Assembly (NCBI GenBank): GCA_009704425.1
Contig: WLEG01000049.1
Span: 1 to 10,231, forward strand
Reading direction: 5' to 3'
Origin: Actinomycetota bacterium
GTDB taxonomy: Bacteria > Actinomycetota > Acidimicrobiia > Acidimicrobiales > Ilumatobacteraceae
DNA: 10,231 nucleotides
The notes under the pieces were generated by a model. That model saw nothing but the letters and a program-made list of their open reading frames with translations. It was not told the DNA's origin and did not search any database. The position numbers and the translations under genes were made by a program. Positions 1-6,415 of this stretch are shown here, piece after piece. The first letter of the stretch is position 1, and every line of letters begins with the position of its first letter.

Positions 1-300
1 CGACGCCATCGTGGCTCCGGTGTTGCCGGCCGAGATCATGGCCGACGCCTTGCCGTCGCGCACCGCCTCGGCGGCGCGCACCAGGGTGGAGTCCTTCTTG
101 CGACGCACGCCGTTCGCGGGGTCCTCGTCCATCTCGATGACCTCGGAGGCGACGATCAGAGGAAGGTCACCGGTACCCGACAAACCTTGCGGACCGACGA
201 GAACGACGGGAAGACCCGAACGCGCGGCCTCGAGCGCTCCGGCGATGATCTCATCGGGGGCGCGGTCGCCGCCCATGGCGTCGACGGCGATGGGAAGCAT
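1..300 (-). CDS. plsX: Phosphate acyltransferase PlsX, N-terminal part (cut by window edge)
   Basis: PlsX converts acyl-ACP and inorganic phosphate to acyl-phosphate, which PlsY uses for the first acylation of glycerol-3-phosphate in phospholipid synthesis; it acts at the inner face of the membrane. The 100 residues visible begin with the family signature IAVDAMGGDRAPDEII (residues 4-19) and include MISAGNTGATMA (about residues 88-99), both characteristic of PlsX. The remaining two thirds lie beyond position 1. ATG at 298-300 is the start because the signature begins three residues later. It has no clear Shine-Dalgarno sequence and lies 15 nt after the rpmF stop, so coupling to rpmF translation is likely. 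The rpmF-plsX order is conserved across many bacteria. Identification is secure; the family is unmistakable from the N-terminus alone. Confidence 0.96.
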   Translation of the reverse strand, partial: MLPIAVDAMGGDRAPDEIIAGALEAARSGLPVVLVGPQGLSGTGDLPLIVASEVIEMDEDPANGVRRKKDSTLVRAAEAVRDGKASAMISAGNTGATMAS

Positions 301-315
301 CAGTGACGAGCGGGA

Positions 316-492
316 TCAGACTTCGACGGCGACGCGGTTCTTGTACCAACCGCAGGCATTGCACACCGTGTGGGGCAACTTGGCCGAGCCACAACGCGGG
401 CAGAGGCTGCGCGACGGGGCGCCGAGCTTCCAGGCACCGGCCCGGTGGCTCCGCGACTTCATTTTCGACTTTTTCTTCTTCGGAACAGCCAC
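316..492 (-). CDS. rpmF: 50S ribosomal protein L32 (bL32), zinc-binding type
   Basis: Small structural protein of the large ribosomal subunit, 58 residues, usual length for the family. The N-terminus AVPKKKKSKMKSRSHR is the basic tail typical of bL32. A zinc ribbon follows: C31-x2-C34 and C44-x2-C47, with KLPHTVCNACGWYKNR between and after them. All four cysteines are present, so this is the zinc-dependent (C+) paralogue and not a zinc-independent (C-) replacement. The start is GTG at 490-492, chosen because it gives the canonical (M)AVPKKK start and has a strong Shine-Dalgarno GAGGAG nine bases upstream. It lies 72 nt after the yceD-like gene and 15 nt before plsX, the common yceD-rpmF-plsX arrangement. 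It is too short and too embedded to be confused with shadow reading frames. Confidence 0.97.
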   Translation of the reverse strand: MAVPKKKKSKMKSRSHRAGAWKLGAPSRSLCPRCGSAKLPHTVCNACGWYKNRVAVEV

Positions 493-501
493 GTCGATCT
501 T

Positions 502-507
502 CTCCTC
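502..507 (-). promoter_or_regulatory. Shine-Dalgarno of rpmF
   Basis: Reading the minus strand, GAGGAG ends nine bases before the GTG at 490-492. It is one of the strongest ribosome-binding sites in the minus-strand series and fixes the non-ATG start of rpmF. Independent high-level initiation would suit a ribosomal protein whose upstream neighbour ends 72 nt away. Confidence 0.75.
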
Positions 508-535
508 GTAACAGCCTCGTGAGGATAGCGGTGAA

Positions 536-549
536 TGGGGCGTTCCCCA
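536..549 (-). other. Small GC hairpin in the yceD-rpmF gap
   Basis: On the minus strand TGGGG-AACG-CCCCA forms a 5-bp stem with a 4-base loop, 16-29 nt downstream of the DUF177 stop codon and before the rpmF ribosome-binding site. No U-run follows, so it does not look like a standard intrinsic terminator. It could be an RNA processing or attenuation element between a low-expressed gene and a ribosomal protein gene, or chance in a GC-rich spacer. Confidence 0.25.
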
Positions 550-564
550 CGGCCCCCGGCCCGG

Positions 565-1077
565 CTACTCGGGCAACTGATCCCGAATGGCCTCCAGACC
601 GGCCCATCGGGGGTCGGGAGAGGACACCGTGCACCCACACTCGGACACGTTCCGGTCGATTCCACAGACCGGACACAAGCCGGCGCAGTCGGGGCGACAC
701 ACCGGGGCATCCGGCAGGTCCAGGAGCACCGATTCACGCACCATGGCCCCCAGATCGATCTGGTCGTTTTCGATGGGGAACGCGTCGGGATCGGTCAGAT
801 TCACCTGATACAGCTCGTGCACCTCGATGGTCACGGTCCCGGTGAGCGGGGTCAGGCACCGACGGCAGTCCCCCCGAAAGTCCACCCGTACTCCCCCGTC
901 GACCACGATGCCGTCGGACAGGCTCTCGCAACGCAGGTCGACCTCGATCTCGTGACAGGGGAGCAAACGGGGATCGTCGATGCCCAGCATCGACGCGGTG
1001 ACGGACATGGCCACGTCCTTCTGCGTCCCCGGACGCCGCAGCATCTCGAGGGCGTTGACGAGGAGGGGGTTCTTCAC
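565..1077 (-). CDS. YceD/DUF177 family protein (large-subunit RNA metabolism candidate)
   Basis: A 170-residue member of the YceD (DUF177) family, encoded next to rpmF in very many bacteria. In plants and E. coli, family members are linked to 23S rRNA accumulation, so a role in large-subunit rRNA processing is the best guess; the biochemical activity is not established. Visible family marks are CRRC at residues 71-74 (GDCRRCLTPL), the acidic stretch IDLGAMVRESVLLDLPDAPVC (about 107-127) and a C-terminal cysteine cluster (C127, C131, C135, C138, C147, C149) with the typical LCPVCG. These cysteines likely bind zinc. The start is GTG at 1075-1077, overlapping the preceding gene's stop as GTGA. 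There is no Shine-Dalgarno sequence, which suggests translational coupling. It ends with TAG at 565-567, 72 nt before rpmF. Confidence 0.9.
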   Translation of the reverse strand: MKNPLLVNALEMLRRPGTQKDVAMSVTASMLGIDDPRLLPCHEIEVDLRCESLSDGIVVDGGVRVDFRGDCRRCLTPLTGTVTIEVHELYQVNLTDPDAFPIENDQIDLGAMVRESVLLDLPDAPVCRPDCAGLCPVCGIDRNVSECGCTVSSPDPRWAGLEAIRDQLPE

Positions 1078-1703
1078 AGGTTGCGGGTGCTGTCCTGGTC
1101 GAAGAAGATCGCCCCGGACTCCTCGGAGCCGGCATCCACCCAGTCGTCCTCGCCCTCGCCCCGGGCCGTGGCCTGGGTTTCGTTCGGGGCCTCGCCGATG
1201 GCCAAACGACGGCGACCGGTGGCCACCGTCTTGGACAACTTGTCGAGCAGGATCTCGAAGCTGGCCAAACGCTGGTCCAGGAAGTCCTCGGTCTCGTTCT
1301 TCAGGCGGCGGGACTCGTCCTCGGCGGCCTCCACGATCTGTCGGGCGCGCTGTTCGGCGGCTCGAACGACCTCGGAACGCTGCACGAAACGCTCGGCCTG
1401 CACCTTGGCGGCGTCGATGAGTTCCTCGCCCTCACGGCGGGTGCGGGCCACGAACTCCTCACGCTGCTTCATCATCCAGCGGGCGTCGCGCAACTCGTTG
1501 GGCAGGCGATGCAACGCCTCTTCGAGGATCTCGATGATGACGTCGCGGTCGATGCGGGGAGTGGACGACAACGGCATGTTCGGTGCGGTGGCGATGATGT
1601 CGATGGCGCGCCGCAACAGGACACCGGACGAACCGATCTGGTCGTCGGGTCCGCGGTCGTACGAACCGGTGTCGTCGTCGAAGTCGTCGAATGTGGAGTT
1701 CAT
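1074..1703 (-). CDS. SepIVA/DivIVA-like coiled-coil cell-division or polar-growth protein
   Basis: A soluble 209-residue protein. Residues 1-30 are acidic and probably disordered. Residues 50-75 (RIDRDVIIEILEEALHRLPNEL) resemble the N-terminal segment of mycobacterial SepIVA. Residues 75-165 are a charged, alanine-rich helical coiled coil, including EVVRAAEQRARQIVEAAEDE and LDQRLASFEILLDKL. An acidic tail of about 40 residues follows. From memory, the stretch around EVVRAAEQ...GRRRL matches the C-terminal half of SepIVA (M. tuberculosis Rv2927c), which affects septation and polar elongation. The location also agrees, because SepIVA too precedes a DUF177 gene. It is shorter than mycobacterial SepIVA (about 245 residues), apparently with a shorter coiled coil. 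The start is ATG at 1701-1703, overlapping the coaD stop as ATGA, with GAAGGA five bases upstream. The family call is good; the function is inferred. Confidence 0.82.
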   Translation of the reverse strand: MNSTFDDFDDDTGSYDRGPDDQIGSSGVLLRRAIDIIATAPNMPLSSTPRIDRDVIIEILEEALHRLPNELRDARWMMKQREEFVARTRREGEELIDAAKVQAERFVQRSEVVRAAEQRARQIVEAAEDESRRLKNETEDFLDQRLASFEILLDKLSKTVATGRRRLAIGEAPNETQATARGEGEDDWVDAGSEESGAIFFDQDSTRNL

Positions 1704-2221
1704 GATGATCCTTCGCTGCCGCCCGAAGGCTTCCCAAAGATACCCGCCAGCGTGGCGACGACCGGTGCGGGAACCATGTGATCGATCCGCCCACCGTATT
1801 GAGCGATTTCCCGGATGAATCGGCTGCTGATGAAGGCCTGATCGGACCGACAGGGCAGATAGACCGTGCGAACCCCGGTCACGGAGTGGTTCGTGTGGGC
1901 CATCTGCTGCTCCACGTCGAAGTCGGCCGGAGTGCGCAAACCCTTCACGATGAAGTCCGCTCCGGCGACGGACGCCGCCTGAACGGCCAGGCCGGGGAAA
2001 GCCTCCACGCGAACGCCCGACACGTGTTCGGTGCACCGTCGCGCCAAATCCACTCGGTCGGCCAGTGCGATCAACCCACCGGGCTTGTCGGGGTTGTGCA
2101 TCACCGCGACCACCACGTTCCCGAACAACTCGGCGGCCTGGGTGACGACGTCGAGGTGCCCGTTGTGGAACGGATCGAAACTTCCCGGGTACAGGACGGT
2201 GAGCGGGGACGACGTGGCCAT
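1700..2221 (-). CDS. coaD: Phosphopantetheine adenylyltransferase
   Basis: CoaD transfers an adenylyl group from ATP to 4'-phosphopantetheine, giving dephospho-CoA, the penultimate step of coenzyme A synthesis in the cytosol. The protein has 173 residues (the family is usually about 160). It shows the nucleotidyltransferase start YPGSFDPFHNGH (residues 11-22, H-x-G-H at 19-22), VKGLRTPADFDVEQQMAHTN (92-111), and the second nucleotide-binding motif ISSRFIRE (131-138). A short non-conserved tail rich in Gly and Ser extends beyond the family core. The start is ATG at 2219-2221, overlapping the rsmD stop as TGATG. A TTG one codon upstream is possible, but it would sit against the GAGGA ribosome-binding sequence. 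The rsmD-coaD pair is a very common arrangement. Identification is secure. Confidence 0.97.
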   Translation of the reverse strand: MATSSPLTVLYPGSFDPFHNGHLDVVTQAAELFGNVVVAVMHNPDKPGGLIALADRVDLARRCTEHVSGVRVEAFPGLAVQAASVAGADFIVKGLRTPADFDVEQQMAHTNHSVTGVRTVYLPCRSDQAFISSRFIREIAQYGGRIDHMVPAPVVATLAGIFGKPSGGSEGSS

Positions 2222-2808
2222 CAATCCTCAACGGTATCCGTCGCGCGGGGTGAGCGCGCGCGAGCTTCTTCCGCGCCCCGGTCCCGCTGCAGGAACGAAA
2301 CCCACGTGCGGCCGTATCGCTTGGAGCGCAGCACCGTCCATCCCGCAGGGGCGCCCAGATCCCGACCGCTTTCGGCCACCACCACCGCGTCCGGGGCGAG
2401 GGCAACCGAAACGGCGTTCAGCAATGCCGGCCAATCGTCGAATTCGTAGGGTGGATCGACGAGGGCCAGATCGACTCCGCGCTGCGCGACCACGCCCACC
2501 ATCACGTCTCCGGCCGACACCGATGATCGGTCGCCCAACCCCAATTGCGCGACGTTGGCGCGGACGGCGTCGAGAGCCCGACGATCGCGTTCGATGAACG
2601 TGCACCGTCGCGCACCTCGCGACAGGGCCTCGATGCCCATCGCACCACTTCCGGCGTACAGATCGAGCACCACGGCGTCTTCGATGACACCCATACTCGA
2701 CAACGCGTTGAACACGGCCTCGCGCGTGCGATCGGTGGTGGGACGGGTGGCATCGCCGTCGGGCGCCTTGATGTTTCGTCCGCGCAGTGTTCCGGCGACG
2801 ACCCGCAT
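2221..2808 (-). CDS. rsmD: 16S rRNA (guanine(966)-N2)-methyltransferase
   Basis: RsmD methylates G966 of 16S rRNA in the 30S subunit using S-adenosylmethionine. This 195-residue protein has MRVVAGTLRGRNIKAP at its start, RPTTDRTREAVFNAL (residues 22-36), the SAM-binding motif I DLYAGSGAMGIEALSRGA (49-66), the acidic FIERD (71-75) and the catalytic DPPY (118-121). All are standard for the family, and the length is normal. A basic, disordered-looking C-terminal tail (about residues 175-195) is extra. The ATG at 2806-2808 is the start; no Shine-Dalgarno sequence precedes it, but a -10-like TAGCAT lies six bases upstream, which fits a leaderless transcript. It heads the coupled series rsmD-coaD-sepIVA-like-yceD, so this promoter may drive the group. 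Confidence 0.96.
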   Translation of the reverse strand: MRVVAGTLRGRNIKAPDGDATRPTTDRTREAVFNALSSMGVIEDAVVLDLYAGSGAMGIEALSRGARRCTFIERDRRALDAVRANVAQLGLGDRSSVSAGDVMVGVVAQRGVDLALVDPPYEFDDWPALLNAVSVALAPDAVVVAESGRDLGAPAGWTVLRSKRYGRTWVSFLQRDRGAEEARARSPRATDTVED

Positions 2809-2814
2809 GAGGAC

Positions 2815-2820
2815 ATGCTA
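2815..2820 (-). promoter_or_regulatory. Candidate -10 box for a leaderless rsmD transcript
   Basis: Minus-strand TAGCAT fits the actinobacterial TANNNT -10 pattern and ends six bases before the A of the rsmD ATG. Transcription would then start at or next to the initiation codon. The absence of any purine-rich ribosome-binding site before this ATG supports a leaderless mRNA. No convincing -35 hexamer is visible at the usual distance. Confidence 0.5.
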
Positions 2821-2832
2821 CGGACGCGGGCG

Positions 2833-2845
2833 GGCGCCGGGCGCC
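2833..2845. repeat. Two GGCGCC palindromes in the divergent intergenic region
   Basis: GGCGCC occurs at 2833-2838 and 2840-2845, separated by one G, so the stretch is both a tandem repeat and self-complementary. It sits in the middle of the 57-nt region between divergently transcribed rsmD and the small zinc-ribbon gene. It could be a protein-binding or structured site. In a GC-rich genome a short element like this may also be chance. Confidence 0.3.
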
Positions 2846-2865
2846 GGAACCGGCAGACTGTGTCC

Positions 2866-3048
2866 ATGACGCCCGAGCCCGAGATCGAGTGCATCGACTG
2901 TGGCGGACGCTGTTACCTCACGACCCATGCTCGCGAGGACGGCCGCTGGTACCCCGGGGACATCGTCACCTACAAGTGCCGTGATTGTCTCGATCGATGG
3001 GACCTGGTGATGCCCGATGTCGAGGAGTTCCCGGGTGACGATCTCTGA
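2866..3048 (+). CDS. Small zinc-ribbon-like protein, function unknown
   Basis: A 60-residue protein that I do not recognise as a named family. It has cysteines at 9, 12 and 16 (ECIDCGGRC) and at 38 and 41 (YKCRDC), giving two CxxC knuckles about 25 residues apart, the layout of a small zinc ribbon. The rest is acidic, ending in DVEEFPGDDL; there is no signal peptide or membrane segment. Evidence that it is real: the cysteine pattern, and the exact placement of its 3' end, where its Glu-Glu codons supply the ribosome-binding site of the next gene and the two genes overlap by 14 nt. ATG at 2866-2868 is preferred; GTG at 2860-2862 is an alternative. Neither has a strong Shine-Dalgarno sequence. 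It could be a nucleic-acid- or protein-binding accessory factor; no function is assigned. Confidence 0.72.
   Translation: MTPEPEIECIDCGGRCYLTTHAREDGRWYPGDIVTYKCRDCLDRWDLVMPDVEEFPGDDL
3022..3027 (+). promoter_or_regulatory. Shine-Dalgarno that selects the GTG start of the giant membrane protein
   Basis: GAGGAG lies seven bases before GTG at 3035-3037, inside the 3' end of the preceding zinc-ribbon gene. The alternative in-frame ATG at 3017-3019 lies upstream of this element and has no comparable site, so the GTG start is favoured. Confidence 0.65.
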
Positions 3049-6000
3049 CGAGACGCCCACGGACACGTCCGACGCCGACGCGCCGAGCGTCCCCTCCGAG
3101 CGGGCGATCGATCGTTCGACGTTCGTCTGGTCCTTCGCGGTTCTCCTGTTCGTGTTGCGTGTCGTCGGACCGAACTGGCGTGGCGGTCTGCCCTCGTTCT
3201 TCCCCGATTCGGCGTCGTTCCTGAAGGTCGCGCGCATCGGCCCCTTCTCGCCGGAGTTCTGGTTCACCGAGCGCCCGGTCGGGATGCCCCTCGCCTACTG
3301 GCTCGCGGGCTTCGACGTGCGTTGGCTGGCCGTCGGCCAGAGCCTGGCGTACGCGATGACGGCCGCGTTCGTGTGCGACACGCTCCTGCGCCTCACCCGG
3401 TCGAGGGCCGTCGGCTGGATCGCCTCTGCGCTCGTCGGCTCCATCGTGGTTCAACCCCGCTTCGCCCTGTGGTGCATCGAGGCCCTGAGCGAATCGCTCG
3501 GCATGAGCGCGTCGATGCTGTCGTTGGCGTTGTGGTTGCGCGTGGCCCGGAACCCCACGCGTCGCCGTACACGGGCCGCCACGTTGGCCACCATCGCCTG
3601 GCTCCTCGTGCGCGATTCGCACGGTCTCCCCGTGCTGGTCATCGCGTCGGTGATGGTCGTCGTCGGATGGCGTTGCGCGGACAAACCGCTGCGACGCACG
3701 ATCCTGCGGTGCGCCTCGGCACTGTTCGTCGCCTTCGCGTACGTGGCGGTCTCACAGGGCACCAGCGAACGCAATCAGTACCCGTTGATGAACAACGTCG
3801 GACTCCGCATCCTCCCCGACGCATCCATGACGGCCTCCTTCGCCGACAAGGGCATGCCCGTGTCCCCGACCCTCCTGGATCGCACCGGACGGAACACGTG
3901 GGACGACGGCGAGGTGTTCCTGCGGGCCCCGGAACTCGCCGAGTTCCGTGAATGGGTGCGCGGGTCCGGACAGTTCGATCAGCTGACCTCGCTCGTCACC
4001 GACACCGGCTTCTGGCTGGGCGTCATGAACGATGCGTTGCCGAGCGCCCTCGGCTACGACTTCGGCGACTACGACCGCTTCGACGTCGGCGAGCGCCTTC
4101 CCTCTCGTTTCGCGTGGTTCTCCGGCATCGATTCGCCGGCCGGCCTCTGGTGGTTCGTCGCGTTGGCGCTCGCGGGCGTGGTGCTGATCCACAAACGGTC
4201 GCGCCTGCTGGCACTGATCCTCGGAACCGGACTCGTGGCGTCGCTCGTCGAGCTGTACGCGTCCATCGCCACCGACGCGGTGGAGGTTCAGCGCCACACG
4301 ATCGGACCCATGTTGCGCATCAACCTCCTGTGCGTCGTCTCGGTCCTACTGGCCATCGACGGATTGGTTCGTCGCGCGTCCGTCGAGCGGACACCCACAC
4401 GGGACTCGTGGTTACCGGTGTCGGCCCCGGCGGCCGTGATTCTCGGAACGATCGGATGGTTCGCCGTCGAGAATCGCAGCCAGGACTACGACCCCCAGTA
4501 CGCCCGCACCATCGTCGAACGCGCGGCGCGTTTCGGTGGCACCTATTACGAGAACGGCATCCACAACAAGGGACCCATCGAGACCCTGTTGTACGACCTG
4601 GCCCGACTACCGACCTCGTACGACACGTACTGGTTCGCCATCGCTTTCTTCGCCCTCGTCATCTCGGTCGTGCTCGGCGTCGCCGCCCGAACGACGGCAC
4701 GCACCTTCGGGGGAACACCGACGGCGATGGCGTTGGCGGCCACGGTCACCACCATTCACTTCTTCATGTCGTCCAGCGATTACGCCGGGGTGGTCTACAG
4801 CCGCAACATCACGACCGCTTTGTTGGCCCTCGTTTTCGTCGTCGGCCTGTGGGACGGAGCATGGACGGACGAGCGACGGGCGAGGTCCGCGTGGATCGGT
4901 TCGTTCGTGGTGCTGGGACTCGCGGTACAGACCCTCCTCACGACCCTCTTCGCCGCCGTCGCCGTGGCCGGCCTGCTTCTCGTGCTCCGGAGGAATTCGT
5001 CGAGAACCGGCCGTCCGTGGCTGGTGGCCGCCGTCGCGTTCGGTGGGGCGCTCGCGTCCGCGCCGTTCTGGTACGCACTACGAGGCCGCTTCGACGAGTT
5101 CTGGTCCGGATGGTGGACCTATGCCTCTTTCATGAGCGACGGAACCGGACGCGGCTACATGGAGCAGTTGGGACTGGGCTGGAACACGATGGTCGACTAC
5201 TACCGGGAACGCCCCGAGTCGCTCCTGGTCGTCGTCGCTTTCGTCGTCGTCGGATTCGTCCGACGAACCACGTCGTCACCCATGCAACGAACCGTGACGA
5301 TCGTGTTCGTCGCGTGGTTCGCCGGTGGCTGGATCGAGTTGATTCTCGGACAACGCTATTCGAGCCATTACTTCTCGGTGATCGCGGTTCCCACCGCTCT
5401 CATGCTGGCCTCGCTCATCGCCACTCTCTCACCGGTGCTGACGATCGTCGGTCGCTGGTGCGCCGAACCGCGACGGAACGACGACCGTCGCGCGTCCCAT
5501 GCCCCCGTCATGTTGGCGGCCGCCCTTCTTCTCGTCGCACAGGGTTCGTCGCTGTTCTGGGACGGCGCCACGCGTGCCGGACGATTCCGGTCGTTCTCCG
5601 CCGAGAGCGAGCGCCGGGAGTCCGGCCTCGACGGTCAGGGGCGGACGGTGCGCGCGATCCTCGACCTGGTCTCCGACGACGGCGACGCCGTGTTGGCGTG
5701 GACGATGTATCCGTGGACGTACCTCAACAACGAGCGCGTGCCGGCGACGCGCCTCAGCTGGAAGTCGTTCATGTTGGGCGAGATCTACCTCGGTCGTACG
5801 TCGGAGGAGTACGTGTTGCCCCGAACGTGGGACTGGTTCGCCGCCGACATGAAGGAGTCCGACCCCGCCGCGTATCTGCGACCCAAGGAAACGACCCTGG
5901 ACGAGTCCACTCCGTTCGCCGACTACGTGAACGACGAGTTCGCGCCCGCGTACGACGGCACCACCATCGAACTGCGGGTCCGCGAATCGATCTGGTCGCG

Positions 6001-6415
6001 GTTGACCGCACCGAACGAATCCGATGTGACCGCCCCGATGCCATTCGTCGACGAGACCGGTTGCTTCCGGTGGCAGGGCACCGTGAAGGATCTCGACTCC
6101 ACCGAACCGTTCGGATTCACGTTCGAGGATGCCGACGGATCGGCGGAGACCGTGCACCTGTCGATAAACGGCGAGCGCGGTTGGTCGTCGAGCGACAACG
6201 TGGAGTTCGCCTCCGGCCCTCGGACATCCTCCGAGGCCGACCTCACGTTGGTGGTGGGACCACGGTCGGCGCTTCTCATCGAGAACGGCTCGGTGCTGGC
6301 CGCCGTTCGACTGGACGGAACCGTTCGCACGTCCGTGTTCGCCCCCGAGGACGTCGGCGTCGTGGACGCGCGACGGTCCGCCCTGACCGGCATACCCGGT
6401 TGCGTCAACTCTTGA
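3035..6415 (+). CDS. Giant polytopic membrane protein, apparent tandem GT-C glycosyltransferase-like fusion
   Basis: A 1126-residue protein with about 20 hydrophobic segments, cytoplasmic-membrane located. Half A (about 30-445) has TM1 at 30-46, then a loop with PDSASF (57-62, D58) and ERPVGMP (79-85). After several more TMs comes a roughly 125-residue extracytoplasmic loop (about 245-368), then three TMs. Half B starts near 459 and has its own acidic loop DYDPQY (484-489) followed by YYENGIHNKGP (504-514), reminiscent of the D-x-x-Y...KPP loop of PMT/ArnT-type GT-C enzymes. TMs follow to about 841, then a soluble tail with YLNNERVPATR (from 896), similar in style to the GT-C C-terminal region. 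Residues 1004-1126 look like an extra beta-rich domain flanked by its only cysteines, C1010 and C1123. A likely role is transfer of a lipid-linked sugar to a surface polymer or protein; the donor and acceptor are unknown. It overlaps the upstream gene by 14 nt and recG, convergently, by 11 nt. Confidence 0.85.
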   Translation: MTISDETPTDTSDADAPSVPSERAIDRSTFVWSFAVLLFVLRVVGPNWRGGLPSFFPDSASFLKVARIGPFSPEFWFTERPVGMPLAYWLAGFDVRWLAVGQSLAYAMTAAFVCDTLLRLTRSRAVGWIASALVGSIVVQPRFALWCIEALSESLGMSASMLSLALWLRVARNPTRRRTRAATLATIAWLLVRDSHGLPVLVIASVMVVVGWRCADKPLRRTILRCASALFVAFAYVAVSQGTSERNQYPLMNNVGLRILPDASMTASFADKGMPVSPTLLDRTGRNTWDDGEVFLRAPELAEFREWVRGSGQFDQLTSLVTDTGFWLGVMNDALPSALGYDFGDYDRFDVGERLPSRFAWFSGIDSPAGLWWFVALALAGVVLIHKRSRLLALILGTGLVASLVELYASIATDAVEVQRHTIGPMLRINLLCVVSVLLAIDGLVRRASVERTPTRDSWLPVSAPAAVILGTIGWFAVENRSQDYDPQYARTIVERAARFGGTYYENGIHNKGPIETLLYDLARLPTSYDTYWFAIAFFALVISVVLGVAARTTARTFGGTPTAMALAATVTTIHFFMSSSDYAGVVYSRNITTALLALVFVVGLWDGAWTDERRARSAWIGSFVVLGLAVQTLLTTLFAAVAVAGLLLVLRRNSSRTGRPWLVAAVAFGGALASAPFWYALRGRFDEFWSGWWTYASFMSDGTGRGYMEQLGLGWNTMVDYYRERPESLLVVVAFVVVGFVRRTTSSPMQRTVTIVFVAWFAGGWIELILGQRYSSHYFSVIAVPTALMLASLIATLSPVLTIVGRWCAEPRRNDDRRASHAPVMLAAALLLVAQGSSLFWDGATRAGRFRSFSAESERRESGLDGQGRTVRAILDLVSDDGDAVLAWTMYPWTYLNNERVPATRLSWKSFMLGEIYLGRTSEEYVLPRTWDWFAADMKESDPAAYLRPKETTLDESTPFADYVNDEFAPAYDGTTIELRVRESIWSRLTAPNESDVTAPMPFVDETGCFRWQGTVKDLDSTEPFGFTFEDADGSAETVHLSINGERGWSSSDNVEFASGPRTSSEADLTLVVGPRSALLIENGSVLAAVRLDGTVRTSVFAPEDVGVVDARRSALTGIPGCVNS

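Noticed and set aside
535..1818. Long plus-strand open frame opposite yceD, the SepIVA-like gene and part of coaD
   Set aside because: The minus strand carries recognised families with overlapping starts and stops. The plus translation is a Ser/Arg-rich antisense shadow without motifs.
1704..2405. Upstream in-frame extension of the SepIVA-like gene to 2405 on the minus strand
   Set aside because: The extension runs through all of coaD and part of rsmD in another frame and is Arg/Gly-rich low-complexity translation. ATG at 1701-1703 has a ribosome-binding site and the expected ATGA overlap.
3017..3019. ATG as start of the giant membrane protein
   Set aside because: The good Shine-Dalgarno GAGGAG (3022-3027) lies downstream of this ATG and is correctly spaced for GTG at 3035. 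The ATG remains possible but less likely.
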